Positions 26,099 to 39,820 of a stretch of 64,000 nt of DNA are shown here, one piece after another. The stretch covers positions 1,718,001-1,782,000 of the forward strand of contig CP054837.1 in NCBI GenBank assembly GCA_028768525.1. Reading direction: 5' to 3'. The stretch comes from Desulfobacter sp. (GTDB lineage Bacteria > Desulfobacterota > Desulfobacteria > Desulfobacterales > Desulfobacteraceae). Within the stretch, counting starts at the first letter, position 1. Each line of letters starts with the position of its first letter. The position numbers were made by a program, and so were the translations under genes. The notes under the pieces are model-generated. The model saw only the letters and a program-made list of their open reading frames with translations. It was not told where the DNA came from and searched no databases.

Positions 26099-26719
26099 TT
26101 AGCTCAACCTCCCCTTGATATTCTCGATACTGGTTTCCACCAGCAGAAGGTTTTTAAACTTTAAGATGTCATATACATTCAGACCTGCGGTTTTGATCAC
26201 CTTAACGTCAGGAATGTTTCTTGAAGAAAGAAGGAGTTTCTCGTCGTCGGAATCGGAAACGATGAGAAGGTCTTCAAGATTGAGGGTTTTGAGGATCTCT
26301 GCCAGTGCTTTGGTTTTGATCGCTTCAAGTTCAAGGGCATCAATGACAAAAAGCTTTTCGTCATTCAGCTTGGTGCTCAGCGCCATTTTAAGGGCGAGCC
26401 GCCGAACTTTTTTGGGCACCTTGATGTCGTAGGAACGCTGGGACGGGCCAAAAATCACGCCGCCGCCTTTTCTAAGGGGCGACTTGATGGAACCTGCCCG
26501 TGCATTGCCGGTCCCTTTCTGTCTGAAAAGTTTTTTAGTAGAGCCAGCTACCATACCACGAGTCTTAGACGCAGCAGTCCCTTCCCGTTTTGCAACGAGC
26601 TGGGATCTTACTACGTCATGAAGAATGCTTGTCTTGACCGGTACGCTGAAAATTTCATCAGGCAGCTCTGTTTCAGACACTTTATTGCCTGCACTGTTTA
26701 ATACATCTACAGCAGCCAT
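26099..26719 (-). CDS. rplD: 50S ribosomal protein L4
   Basis: 206-aa protein with an extended loop lining the exit tunnel (KLFRQKGTGNARAGSIKSP and GGGVIFGP) and a globular domain on the surface. In enterobacteria it also represses the S10 operon by attenuation. It is separated from rplC by an unusually long 137-bp spacer. Confidence 0.97.
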   Translation of the reverse strand: MAAVDVLNSAGNKVSETELPDEIFSVPVKTSILHDVVRSQLVAKREGTAASKTRGMVAGSTKKLFRQKGTGNARAGSIKSPLRKGGGVIFGPSQRSYDIKVPKKVRRLALKMALSTKLNDEKLFVIDALELEAIKTKALAEILKTLNLEDLLIVSDSDDEKLLLSSRNIPDVKVIKTAGLNVYDILKFKNLLLVETSIENIKGRLS

Positions 26720-26856
26720 TATTCTTCCTCTTTAATTTTTGATCGACTATGCATCACTGCGAAAAGTTTGCAATACCCATAGCCGCGTTTTTGTCTTTTA
26801 CAAGACTGATGCTGCGCCCTTAAGCATATATGTTTTGGGGGCGCTGAAAAAACTTT
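26720..26856 (-). other. Structured-looking 137-bp spacer between rplC and rplD
   Basis: Most neighbouring gaps in this cluster are 1-40 bp. On the minus strand GCGCCC (26838-26833) can pair with GGGCGC (26819-26814), and an outer CTGATG at the end of rplC can pair with CATCAG (26812-26807). No open frame of ribosomal type and no clear promoter were found. Possibly a regulatory or processing structure; unproven. Confidence 0.35.
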
Positions 26857-27483
26857 TTATTTTACATCAGCTTTCCGCACCTCGATAACACCTGTTTTGA
26901 AGCCCGGGACTGCGCCCTTGACCAGAAGGAGATTATCGTCGTGCTTAATATCTACAATGGTGAGATTTTTCACAGTGGTCTTATCTACACCCATGTGGCC
27001 CGGCATTTTTTTGCCTTTAATAATTTTTCCTGGCCAGGCGGAGTTGCCCACTGAACCGGGTTTCCGGTGGTTTCTGTTACCATGGGTTTCAGGTCCACGG
27101 CTGAATCCGTGTCTTTTAATGGTACCCTGAAAACCGCGACCCTTAGAGGTCCCGGTCACAGTGACCTTGTCACCTACGGAGAACATATCAATACCCAGAA
27201 CCGCACCTGCTTCAACATCCTCAACATTTTCGGTTCTGAACTCTTTTAGTACTTTGAACCCTTTGTCAGTTGCTTTCTTCAGATGCCCTGCAATGGGCTT
27301 ATTCAAACGTTCTACAGGTTTCTCATCGAATCCGAGCTGCAGTGCAGTATACCCGTCAGTCTCTTCAGTTTTGACCTGGGTAACCACGCAGGGGCCGACC
27401 TGTAACACAGTAACAGGAACGAGTTTTCCATCGGAGGAAAACACATTGGTCATCCCGATTTTCTTTCCAATTAATGCACTCAT
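26857..27483 (-). CDS. rplC: 50S ribosomal protein L3
   Basis: 208-aa early-assembly protein reaching the peptidyl transferase centre. MSALIGKKIGMTNVFSSDGK start, GFQGTIKRHGFSRGPETHGN and the tip loop SVGNSAWPGKIIKGKKMPGH. The glutamine that is methylated in E. coli L3 is not present in the tip loop, as in many non-enteric bacteria. Confidence 0.98.
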   Translation of the reverse strand: MSALIGKKIGMTNVFSSDGKLVPVTVLQVGPCVVTQVKTEETDGYTALQLGFDEKPVERLNKPIAGHLKKATDKGFKVLKEFRTENVEDVEAGAVLGIDMFSVGDKVTVTGTSKGRGFQGTIKRHGFSRGPETHGNRNHRKPGSVGNSAWPGKIIKGKKMPGHMGVDKTTVKNLTIVDIKHDDNLLLVKGAVPGFKTGVIEVRKADVK

Positions 27484-27506
27484 ATCTGTTTGTTCCTGTT
27501 AATGAC

Positions 27507-27815
27507 CTATAATTTAATTTCAACGTCAACGCCGGGGGAAAGATCCAGCTTCATCAGTGCGTCGACAGTCTGCTGTGTGGGCTCAAGAATATCCATCATT
27601 CTTTTGTGCGTTCTGATTTCAAACTGCTCACGGGATTTCTTATTCACGTGGGGGGAACGCAGCACAGTAAACTTATTGATACGGGTGGGAAGGGGAACCG
27701 GCCCCACTATTCTGGCGCCGGTTTTCCTTGCTGTATCAACAATATCTACTGAAGACTGATCAAGCAGCTTATGGTCATAAGCTTTGAGCCTAATTCTGAT
27801 TTTAGTCTTCAACAT
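27507..27815 (-). CDS. rpsJ: 30S ribosomal protein S10
   Basis: 102-aa head protein, also NusE in antitermination complexes. IRIRLKAYDHKLLDQS start and PLPTRINKFTVLRSPHVNKKS loop. It lies only 15 bp after tuf, so str and S10 genes are run together here. Confidence 0.98.
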   Translation of the reverse strand: MLKTKIRIRLKAYDHKLLDQSSVDIVDTARKTGARIVGPVPLPTRINKFTVLRSPHVNKKSREQFEIRTHKRMMDILEPTQQTVDALMKLDLSPGVDVEIKL

Positions 27816-27830
27816 ATCGTTAGTTCTTTC

Positions 27831-29024
27831 TTATTCTACAATTTCACCGACAACGCCGGCACCAACAGTACGACCACCTTCACGGATAGCGAACCGGAGT
27901 TCTTTTTCCATTGCGATGGGGTTGATCAGCTCAACGTTGATGGTGGCATTGTCACCAGGCATGATCATTTCAACGCCTTCTTCCAGAGTCAGAACGCCTG
28001 TGATGTCAGTGGTTCTGAAGAAGAACTGGGGTCTGTAACCAGTAAAGAAGGGAGTATGACGGCCGCCTTCTTCTTTGGACAGGGCGTACATTTCAGCTTT
28101 AAACTTGGTGTGAGGGTTGATGGAACCGGGTTTACAAACAACCTGGCCACGTTCTACCTGATCACGCTTGGTACCGCGGAGCAGCAGACCAACGTTGTCG
28201 CCAGCCTGACCTTCGTCCAGAAGTTTCCGGAACATTTCGACGCCGGTACAAGTAGTTTTAGCAGTTTCACGGATACCAACGATTTCAATTTCTTCGCCGG
28301 TTTTAATGATACCACGTTCGATACGACCGGTAACAACAGTACCACGACCGGAGATGGAGAACACGTCTTCGATGGGCATCAGGAATGCTTTCTCGGTATC
28401 TCTTTCGGGTTCGGGAACGTAGGAGTCAAGGGTATCCAGCAGTTCAAAAATGGGTTTGGCTTCTTCGGCTTCAAGGTCGTCACATTCAAGGGCCTTGAGG
28501 GCGGAACCACGGATGATGGGTGTTTCATCACCGGGGAATTCATAGGTATCCAGCAGTTCCTGGAGCTCCATCTCTACCAGCTCGATGAGTTCTTCGTCGT
28601 CAACCATGTCACATTTATTCAGGAAAACAACGATCTTGGGCACACCAACCTGGCGGGCAAGCAGAATGTGCTCACGGGTCTGGGGCATGGGGCCGTCATC
28701 GGCGGAAACAACGAGGACAGCGCCGTCCATCTGAGCAGCACCGGTGATCATGTTTTTGATATAGTCGGCATGGCCCGGGCAGTCAACGTGTGCATAGTGA
28801 CGTGCATCGGTTTCATACTCAACGTGGGCAGTAGCGATGGTAATACCGCGTTCTCTTTCCTCGGGCGCCTTATCGATCTCATCGAAGGGAACGAACTCGC
28901 CGTCGCCTTTCAGGCCAGCAAGTTTGGTAATTGCTGCAGTCAGAGTGGTTTTGCCATGGTCAATATGACCGATAGTACCAATGTTTACATGCGGTTTAGT
29001 CCGCTCGAATTTCTCCTTAGCCAT
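27831..29024 (-). CDS. tuf: Elongation factor Tu
   Basis: 397-aa GTPase that brings aminoacyl-tRNA to the ribosome. G1 GHIDHGKT, G3 DCPGHADY and G4 NKCD motifs are intact, and domains 2 and 3 are full length, ending GAGVVGEIVE. AGGAGG lies 10 nt before the ATG. It directly follows rpsG (48 bp) with no fusA in between. It is the only intact tuf in the window; a remnant of another lies at 42249-42429. Confidence 0.99.
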   Translation of the reverse strand: MAKEKFERTKPHVNIGTIGHIDHGKTTLTAAITKLAGLKGDGEFVPFDEIDKAPEERERGITIATAHVEYETDARHYAHVDCPGHADYIKNMITGAAQMDGAVLVVSADDGPMPQTREHILLARQVGVPKIVVFLNKCDMVDDEELIELVEMELQELLDTYEFPGDETPIIRGSALKALECDDLEAEEAKPIFELLDTLDSYVPEPERDTEKAFLMPIEDVFSISGRGTVVTGRIERGIIKTGEEIEIVGIRETAKTTCTGVEMFRKLLDEGQAGDNVGLLLRGTKRDQVERGQVVCKPGSINPHTKFKAEMYALSKEEGGRHTPFFTGYRPQFFFRTTDITGVLTLEEGVEMIMPGDNATINVELINPIAMEKELRFAIREGGRTVGAGVVGEIVE

Positions 29025-29072
29025 CTTCTGTATTCCTCCTGTGGAATGTTGTAAAGATATTCCTTAAAATAT

Positions 29073-29540
29073 TTACCACCGGAAATGGGCGAAAGCCTTG
29101 TTGGCTTCGGCCATTTTGTGTGTATCTTCTTTTTTCTTAATCGCCCCACCCCTCTGGTTGTAGGCGTCAAGCAATTCAGCAGCCAGCTTTTTGGCATAGC
29201 CTTTTTCAGACCGGCTCCGACTGAAAGTGATCAGCCACCTGAATGCCAGGGCCGTCTGCCTGCTGGGTTTAATATCAGTGGGTACTTGGTAGGTGGACCC
29301 GCCGATCCTTCTTGATTTAACCTCAACAGAAGGCCTGATATTGTCGATTGCTTTCTTGAACACATCCAGAGCCGGCTCGCCGATTTTTTCTTCGGCGATT
29401 ACCAACGCATCGGTAACCACCTTCCGGGCAGCATTTTTCTTGCCGTCCTTCATAACGCAGTTGATAAACTTGGCAGCAAGTTTTTCCTCCTGCGTGGCAC
29501 CCTGCATCAGATTCTCTTTAACTACTAATTTTTCAGCCAT
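29073..29540 (-). CDS. rpsG: 30S ribosomal protein S7
   Basis: 155-aa head assembly protein that contacts the E-site tRNA; in E. coli it represses the str operon. Conserved KFINCVMKDGKKNAARKVV, VEVKSRRIGGSTYQVP and the end HKMAEANKAFAHFRW. Confidence 0.98.
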   Translation of the reverse strand: MAEKLVVKENLMQGATQEEKLAAKFINCVMKDGKKNAARKVVTDALVIAEEKIGEPALDVFKKAIDNIRPSVEVKSRRIGGSTYQVPTDIKPSRQTALAFRWLITFSRSRSEKGYAKKLAAELLDAYNQRGGAIKKKEDTHKMAEANKAFAHFRW

Positions 29541-29590
29541 TTGTCATGTCCACCAAAATTTCTTTATTTTTATATCTATACGCCCAATGA

Positions 29591-29962
29591 TTATTTCGGA
29601 CGCTTTGCACCGTATTTAGAACGGCCCTGGCGCCTATCATCTACACCAAGCGTATCAAGCGCACCCCTGACGATATGGTAGCGTACACCTGGAAGGTCCT
29701 TTACCCTGCCGCCCCTGACAAGAACAACAGAGTGTTCCTGAAGGTTATGACCCATACCGGGGATGTAAGCCGCAACTTCCATGCCGGTTGTCAGACGAAC
29801 CCTGGCCACTTTTCTCAGGGCCGAGTTCGGTTTTTTAGGGGTAGATGTGTACACGCGGGTACACACGCCACGCTTCTGGGGGCCACCCTTCAGAGCAGGT
29901 GTACTCACCTTCTTCTCTGCTTTCTTTCTTCCTTTTCTTACCAATTGATTAATGGTCGGCAT
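29591..29962 (-). CDS. rpsL: 30S ribosomal protein S12
   Basis: 123-aa decoding-centre protein. Start MPTINQLVRKGRKKAEKK at 29962 with AGGAGCG upstream; a longer frame to 30007 adds non-conserved residues. The streptomycin-related loops TPKKPNSALRK and GGRVKDLPGVRYH have wild-type lysines and proline. First gene after the str promoter. Confidence 0.97.
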   Translation of the reverse strand: MPTINQLVRKGRKKAEKKVSTPALKGGPQKRGVCTRVYTSTPKKPNSALRKVARVRLTTGMEVAAYIPGMGHNLQEHSVVLVRGGRVKDLPGVRYHIVRGALDTLGVDDRRQGRSKYGAKRPK

Positions 29963-30020
29963 AACTTTCCCAACGCTCCTTATCAAATAAAATACGTCGC
30001 CATACACGACAAAATATTTA

Positions 30021-30049
30021 ATTCTACTTTTAAATCAAATTATTGTCAA
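30021..30049 (-). promoter_or_regulatory. Strong sigma-70 promoter of the str genes
   Basis: On the minus strand a perfect TTGACA (30049-30044), a 17-nt A/T-rich spacer and TAGAAT (30026-30021) stand about 58 nt before rpsL, in the rpoC-rpsL gap. This suggests that rpsL, rpsG, tuf and the S10 genes can be transcribed separately from rpoBC. Confidence 0.75.
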
Positions 30050-30065
30050 GCAAAATTTATTTTTT

Positions 30066-34448
<4,383 letters not shown>

Positions 34449-34458
34449 TGTCTTCTCC

Positions 34459-37400
34459 TTATTTGGTTCCTTCAATAAGATTTATGTCCAAACCCAGTGC
34501 ATTAAGCTCTTTGGTCAATACCCTGAAAGATTCAGGCATACCAGGTTCAAGAACGTTCTGGCCTTTTACAATTTTTTCGTACATACGTGTCCGGCCGGTC
34601 ATATCATCTGATTTAACTGTGAGGAATTCCTGGAGCGCATGGGCTGCACCGTAGGCTTCCATGGCCCAGACCTCCATCTCGCCGAGTCGCTGTCCACCGA
34701 ACTGGGCCTTACCGCCAAGGGGCTGCTGGGTAACCAGTGAATAGGGGCCTATGGACCGCGCGTGGAGTTTGTCGTCTACAAGATGGTGGAGCTTAAGCAT
34801 GTACATGGTCCCAACGGTAACCGGTTTATCAAAGGGTTCACCGGTCCGGCCGTCATAGAGTACGGATTGTCCGGAGGGATTGGAGCCGGCCAAAGTGATC
34901 AATTCTTTGATCTCTTCTTCCGTGGCACCGTCAAAGACCGGAGTTGCCGTATGGACGCCTCTCCTGTAAAGTTTAGCGAACTTCAGCAGTTTTTCCTCGT
35001 CCATACTGTCTATATCACGGGTAATGACGTCATCTGCCTGCACTTCCCTCTGTTTCCTGGTCAGGGCAAAAATGGACCCAACCTTTTCCCGGAGCGCTTC
35101 CATCTTCTTTTCTTCGATGAGCTCATCGATCTGCTGACCCAGGGCAAAGGCCGCATGGCCAAGGTGGATCTCAAGGATCTGGCCGACGTTCATACGGGAA
35201 GGAACACCCAAGGGGTTGAGAACCATGTCGACGGGGCGGCCGTCCGCAAAATACGGCAGGTCTTCCACCCTGAGGATTCTGGACACAACGCCTTTATTTC
35301 CGTGGCGGCCGGCCATCTTGTCACCAACGGACAACACCCGCTCCATGGCAACGGAAATTTTAATTAGCTTAAGAACACCCGGCGGCAGGTCATCGCCCTT
35401 CTCAAATCTGGACACCTGGCGGTTGAAATGATCTCTGGCCTTTTTGATCTGTTCCTGGGCCTTTTCGAATACCACCTGGGCCCGCTCTGTCAACTCGGCA
35501 TCTTCCACGGCAATATTCACCAGAACGGAAACGGGAACCTTCCCAAAAACGCCTGTTTTTACAACGGTTCCGGCCTTGAGCATTACTTTGCCGTTCCGTT
35601 CCAGATCAGTTGCAAGGGTTTGACCGTTGAGCAGAATCTCAACCTTTTCCCGGCCGACTTCAGTGATGATTTTTATCTCATCATCCCTGTCTTTTTCCAG
35701 CCGTTCAATTTCCTCATCCTCAATCTGGCGGGTTCTGTCATCTTTGGGCAGCCCCCGACGGGAGAAGACTTTGGCATCGATTACCTTGCCCTTAACCCCG
35801 GGAGGTACGCAGAGGGAGGTATCTTTTACATCACCGGCTTTTTCACCGAAGATAGCCCTCAGCAGTTTCTCTTCCGGAGAAAGCTGGGTTTCACCCTTGG
35901 GTGTGATCTTGCCCACAAGGATGTCACCGGACTGGACCTCAGCCCCCAGACGGATGATACCGCTTTCATCAAGGTTCTTCAGTGCCTCTTCACCGACGTT
36001 GGGAATATCCCGGGTGATTTCTTCCTTACCCAGTTTGGTATCCCGGGCCAGAACCTCGAACTCCTCGACGTGGACCGAGGTATATACCGCATCCTTTACC
36101 AGACGCTCGCTTACAAGGATGGAATCCTCGTAGTTATAACCGTCCCAAGGCATGAAGGCCACGGTAACATTTTTTCCAAGGGCAAGTTCCCCCAGTTCTG
36201 TGGAGGGACCGTCGGCGATTACCTGGCCCTTTTTGACAAATTCCCCTTTTTCCACAATAGGCCTGTGGTTGAAACAGGTATTCTGGTTGGATCTGACGAA
36301 TTTGGTGCAATTATAAATGGAAACGGCCTTGTCAAATTTGCCGTCTTTGGGATCTTCATTTTTTACGACAATCCGTTTGGAGTCGACATCCACAACGATC
36401 CCGTCGCATTCAGCAACAATGGTTACCCCGGAATCCCTGGCCACAACCGCTTCCATGCCGGTGCCCACAAGGGGAGCCTCGCTCTGGATAAGGGGTACAG
36501 CCTGGCGCTGCATGTTTGACCCCATGAGGGCCCGGTTTGCGTCGTCATTTTCCAGAAAGGGAATCAGGGAGGCGGAAACCGATACCAGCTGGTTGGGCGC
36601 CACGTCCATGAACTTCACATCCTGGGGGGCCACCATTTCATACTCACCTGCAACCCTGGCGGAAACCGTGGGATTAATAAAATTACCATCGGTGTCCAGA
36701 GGCGCATTGGCCTGGGCAATGGGGTGTTCTTTTTCTTCAAAGGCACTCAGGTGCTTGATTTCTTTGCTGGCGCAGCCTTCTTCAGCCAGGCGGAACGGCG
36801 TCTCAATGAAACCGAAATCATTCACCCTGGCAAAGGTGCACAGGGAAACGATCAGGCCGATATTGGGTCCTTCAGGGGTTTCAATGGGACAAATCCGCCC
36901 GTAGTGTGAGGGATGGACGTCACGGACCTCAAACCCTGCCCTTTCACGGGTAAGACCGCCGGGGCCCAGTGCGGAAAGACGCCGTTTATGCGTAGTTTCC
37001 GACAGGGGATTGGTCTGGTCCATGAACTGGGAAAGCTGGGAGGTGCCAAAGAACTCGCGCACGACAGCAGATACCGGTTTGGGGTTAATCAAGTCGTGGG
37101 GCATCATGGCGTCCACTTCCTGCATGCTCATCTTCTCTTTGATGGCCCGCTCCATACGGACAAGGCCAATACGGTAGTGGTTCTCAAGGAGTTCACCCAC
37201 TGCACGGACGCGCCGGTTGCCCAGATGGTCGATATCGTCAACCTGTCCTTGGGTGTCCTTGAGTTCAATCAAAGTAGATGCAGTAAGCAGCACATCTTCT
37301 TTCCTCAGGGTTTTCACATCGATCTTGGTGTTTACCCCGAGGCGGTGGTTCATTTTCAGACGACCGACCTTTGACAGGTCATAGTAAGCCTGACGGAAGA

Positions 37401-38586
37401 AGAGATGATCGATGAAGTCCTGGGCCACTTCAATGGTGGCAGGATTACCGGGGCGCAGGCGGCGGTAAATGTCCATGAGGGCTTCTTCTTTGGATTCGAT
37501 TTTGTCAGACACCAGGGTCTTGCGCATGGAGTCAGAGCTTCTCGGATCCGCATAGAGAACTTCAAATTCTTCAAACCCGTATTCTTCAAACTGTTCAAGA
37601 GTTGCCTCGGTGATCATCTCACCTGCTTTGAACAGCATTTCATCTCCACCGGCGGAGAAGTAATTTTTGGAGAATGATTTATCCAGAATTTCCTCTTCGG
37701 TAACCGGGATAAAATCAAGGGATTCATCCTTGAGCTGTTTCAAGGCCCTTTTTGTAAAGATCCGGCCGGCCTTGACAACCACTTCCCCGCTTTCCGGGGA
37801 CTTGATATCGAAACTGGCCCGCTGCCGGACTAAATTTTCAGGCACGAATTCCCTGAAAAAAGACCCGTTTTTACGTTTGATTTTTTCTTTGGTATAGAAA
37901 AAATCAAGAATGTCTTCACTGGTATAACCAAAGGCCTTAAACAGGATAGAAACCGGGAATTTCCGGCGCCGGTCTATGCGGATATTGACAATGTCCTTGG
38001 CATCGATTTCCATGTCGATCCAGGATCCGCGCACCGGAATGATTCTGGCATTGTAAATGATCTTGCCAGAGGAATAGTTTTTTCCTTTATCGTGGTCGAA
38101 GAATACACCGGAGGACCGGTGAAGCTGGCTGACCACGGCCCGTTCAGTGCCGTTGATAATGAACGTTCCCCTCGGGGTCATCAAGGGGATGGTTCCAAAA
38201 TAGATTTCCTGTTCTTTAATGTCCCGGATGGTGGACAGACCGGTGTCCTTGTCATTGTCATAGACGACAAGCCGAACCCTGATGTTCACGGGAATGTCAT
38301 AGGTCATCCCGCGGCTGATACACTCCTTCATGGAGTGCTTAGATTCCCCGAAAGAATAGGACACATACTCTAAAGAAGAGGTATCGGTAAAATCCTTTAT
38401 GGGGAATACCGATTTAAAAACTGAGTGGAGCCCTTTATCCTCTCTGTCCTGGGGAAGTATATCTCTTTGGAGAAAACTCTCGAAAGAATTGCGCTGCATC
38501 CCGATAAGATCGGGAATGTCTATGATTTTCTTTTTACTGCCAAACTCTTTTCTAATACGCTTATTCGTCAAAAGACTTCCGGTCAT
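34459..38586 (-). CDS. rpoB: RNA polymerase beta subunit
   Basis: 1375-aa subunit. Rifampicin-region residues look wild type (QLSQFMDQTNPLSE, THKRRLSALGPGGL). The catalytic region GDKMAGRHGNKGVVS and the end EKIVKGQNVLEPGMPESF are present. The start at 38586 (MTGSLLTNKRIRK) has GGGAG 6 nt upstream; a frame open to 38670 adds a non-conserved stretch. Followed 10 bp later by rpoC. Confidence 0.98.
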   Translation of the reverse strand: MTGSLLTNKRIRKEFGSKKKIIDIPDLIGMQRNSFESFLQRDILPQDREDKGLHSVFKSVFPIKDFTDTSSLEYVSYSFGESKHSMKECISRGMTYDIPVNIRVRLVVYDNDKDTGLSTIRDIKEQEIYFGTIPLMTPRGTFIINGTERAVVSQLHRSSGVFFDHDKGKNYSSGKIIYNARIIPVRGSWIDMEIDAKDIVNIRIDRRRKFPVSILFKAFGYTSEDILDFFYTKEKIKRKNGSFFREFVPENLVRQRASFDIKSPESGEVVVKAGRIFTKRALKQLKDESLDFIPVTEEEILDKSFSKNYFSAGGDEMLFKAGEMITEATLEQFEEYGFEEFEVLYADPRSSDSMRKTLVSDKIESKEEALMDIYRRLRPGNPATIEVAQDFIDHLFFRQAYYDLSKVGRLKMNHRLGVNTKIDVKTLRKEDVLLTASTLIELKDTQGQVDDIDHLGNRRVRAVGELLENHYRIGLVRMERAIKEKMSMQEVDAMMPHDLINPKPVSAVVREFFGTSQLSQFMDQTNPLSETTHKRRLSALGPGGLTRERAGFEVRDVHPSHYGRICPIETPEGPNIGLIVSLCTFARVNDFGFIETPFRLAEEGCASKEIKHLSAFEEKEHPIAQANAPLDTDGNFINPTVSARVAGEYEMVAPQDVKFMDVAPNQLVSVSASLIPFLENDDANRALMGSNMQRQAVPLIQSEAPLVGTGMEAVVARDSGVTIVAECDGIVVDVDSKRIVVKNEDPKDGKFDKAVSIYNCTKFVRSNQNTCFNHRPIVEKGEFVKKGQVIADGPSTELGELALGKNVTVAFMPWDGYNYEDSILVSERLVKDAVYTSVHVEEFEVLARDTKLGKEEITRDIPNVGEEALKNLDESGIIRLGAEVQSGDILVGKITPKGETQLSPEEKLLRAIFGEKAGDVKDTSLCVPPGVKGKVIDAKVFSRRGLPKDDRTRQIEDEEIERLEKDRDDEIKIITEVGREKVEILLNGQTLATDLERNGKVMLKAGTVVKTGVFGKVPVSVLVNIAVEDAELTERAQVVFEKAQEQIKKARDHFNRQVSRFEKGDDLPPGVLKLIKISVAMERVLSVGDKMAGRHGNKGVVSRILRVEDLPYFADGRPVDMVLNPLGVPSRMNVGQILEIHLGHAAFALGQQIDELIEEKKMEALREKVGSIFALTRKQREVQADDVITRDIDSMDEEKLLKFAKLYRRGVHTATPVFDGATEEEIKELITLAGSNPSGQSVLYDGRTGEPFDKPVTVGTMYMLKLHHLVDDKLHARSIGPYSLVTQQPLGGKAQFGGQRLGEMEVWAMEAYGAAHALQEFLTVKSDDMTGRTRMYEKIVKGQNVLEPGMPESFRVLTKELNALGLDINLIEGTK

Positions 38587-38667
38587 GATATCTCCCAGTG
38601 TGAGTTTTTCCAACCGTAAAAGCGGAGACATGGCACAATTGCCTTGCCCCCGCATATAGTTTATGCA

Positions 38668-38691
38668 CAAAGTTGATTAAAATCAGCTTTG
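38668..38691 (-). promoter_or_regulatory. Hairpin between rplL and rpoB
   Basis: Inverted repeat CAAAGCTGATT / AATCAACTTTG (10 pairs with one internal mismatch) just after the rplL stop, without a T-run. In E. coli the same gap holds an attenuator and an RNase III site that lower rpoBC expression relative to rplL, and this may play that part (inference). Confidence 0.45.
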
Positions 38692-38696
38692 CAAAA

Positions 38697-39083
38697 CTAT
38701 TTTACAGATACCTGAGCGCCTGCGCCCTCAAGCTGTTCTTTAATCTTGTCGGCTTCGTCTTTGGCAATGCCTTCTTTAATTGCTTTGGGAGCTTCTTCAA
38801 CCAGGGCTTTGGCTTCTTTCAGGCCAAGACCGGTGATTGCGCGAACTTCCTTAATTACGTTGATTTTCTTGTCACCTACGGATTCAAGAACAACGTCGAA
38901 CTCGGTTTTTTCTTCAGCAGCGGCACCGGCATCGCCGGCAACGGGCATTGCACCGCCCATCATAACGGGGGCGGCAGCGGATACGCCGAATTTGTCTTCA
39001 AGTTCTTTTACCAGTTCTGACAGCTCCAGAACGCTCATGTTTGCAATGAATTCAATAACATCATCTTTTGTGATATCAGCCAT
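38697..39083 (-). CDS. rplL: 50S ribosomal protein L7/L12
   Basis: 128-aa stalk protein recruiting translation GTPases. N-terminal dimer helix pair, Ala/Gly-rich hinge (about 38-55), and the C-terminal domain EKTEFDVVLESVGDKKINVI and GLGLKEAKALVEEAPKAIKEG. Normal length. Confidence 0.98.
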   Translation of the reverse strand: MADITKDDVIEFIANMSVLELSELVKELEDKFGVSAAAPVMMGGAMPVAGDAGAAAEEKTEFDVVLESVGDKKINVIKEVRAITGLGLKEAKALVEEAPKAIKEGIAKDEADKIKEQLEGAGAQVSVK

Positions 39084-39146
39084 TTTACTCTCCTAAAATT
39101 GACACGAAATATGTCGTCTTCTAATAATTTGTTTGGTTTGTTAATT

Positions 39147-39671
39147 TTATGCTGCGTCTTTTTGATCTTTAACAGCGTTAAGCACATTGACAAAAGATCT
39201 GGGTACGCCTGAAAGCACGTTGACCAGGTTGGTGGGCACGGCATTGAGGGTGTATACCAGTTTGGCGAGGAGATCTTCTTTGGACGGCATTTTCGCCAGT
39301 TGTTCGATCTCTTTCACACTGAGAAGCTTTCCGCCAAGGGCAGCGCCCTTAATTTCCAGCTTTTCATTATCTTTTGCAAAATCTACGAGAATTTTTGCAG
39401 GGGCCACAGGATCGTCCTGAGAGACCACAATAGCGTTGGGGCCTTTGTAGAGATCGACAAGAACCTCAGAGTCCGTCCCTTTGGACGCAAGTCTCATGAG
39501 GGTGTTTTTTACAACCTCCATCTGAACGCCTGCTTCCCTGAGTTTTGCGCGAAGTTCAGTCACCTGGAGAACTGACAGACCTTTGTAGTCGACCAGGACT
39601 GAAATTTCCGCATCGGCAAGCTGCTTTGAAAGTCTTTCAACCAGCTCTTTTTTCTGGGATATGTTCAGCAA
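39147..39671 (-). CDS. rplJ: 50S ribosomal protein L10
   Basis: 174-aa stalk base protein that carries L7/L12 dimers on its C-terminal helix. Shows VDYKGLSVLQVTELRAKLRE and VVKNTLMRLA. The start codon is TTG behind AAGGAGGTG. Preceded by a leader RNA with L10-binding features. Confidence 0.96.
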   Translation of the reverse strand: MLNISQKKELVERLSKQLADAEISVLVDYKGLSVLQVTELRAKLREAGVQMEVVKNTLMRLASKGTDSEVLVDLYKGPNAIVVSQDDPVAPAKILVDFAKDNEKLEIKGAALGGKLLSVKEIEQLAKMPSKEDLLAKLVYTLNAVPTNLVNVLSGVPRSFVNVLNAVKDQKDAA

Positions 39672-39737
39672 TTACTTACACCTCCTTCCATTAATAGAAT
39701 TACGTCGAAGGTGCCAACGAAACCAAAACAAGATTAT

Positions 39738-39812
39738 ATTTCCGTCTCGGCAGGCCGGCAAATCCGATTATGCATAAACTCATGCACCTACTGTCTGTGA
39801 CAGGTTTGGTAC
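39738..39812 (-). ncRNA. L10 leader (autoregulatory mRNA structure of rplJL)
   Basis: In the 174-nt rplA-rplJ gap the minus strand contains CAGACAGTAGGTGC and, about 35 nt later, CCTGCCGAG, the paired elements that define the ribosomal L10 leader to which L10-L12 binds to repress translation. A separate GC-rich palindrome (39821-39837) lies just before it. Confidence 0.7.
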
Positions 39813-39820
39813 TGCGCGGC

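Noticed and set aside
27771..29054. 427-codon frame on the plus strand opposite tuf
   Set aside because: Mirror of the highly biased tuf codons; Phe/Thr/Gly-rich, without a start signal.
35428..36519. 363-codon plus-strand frame opposite rpoB
   Set aside because: Antisense shadow of an essential conserved gene; no independent evidence.
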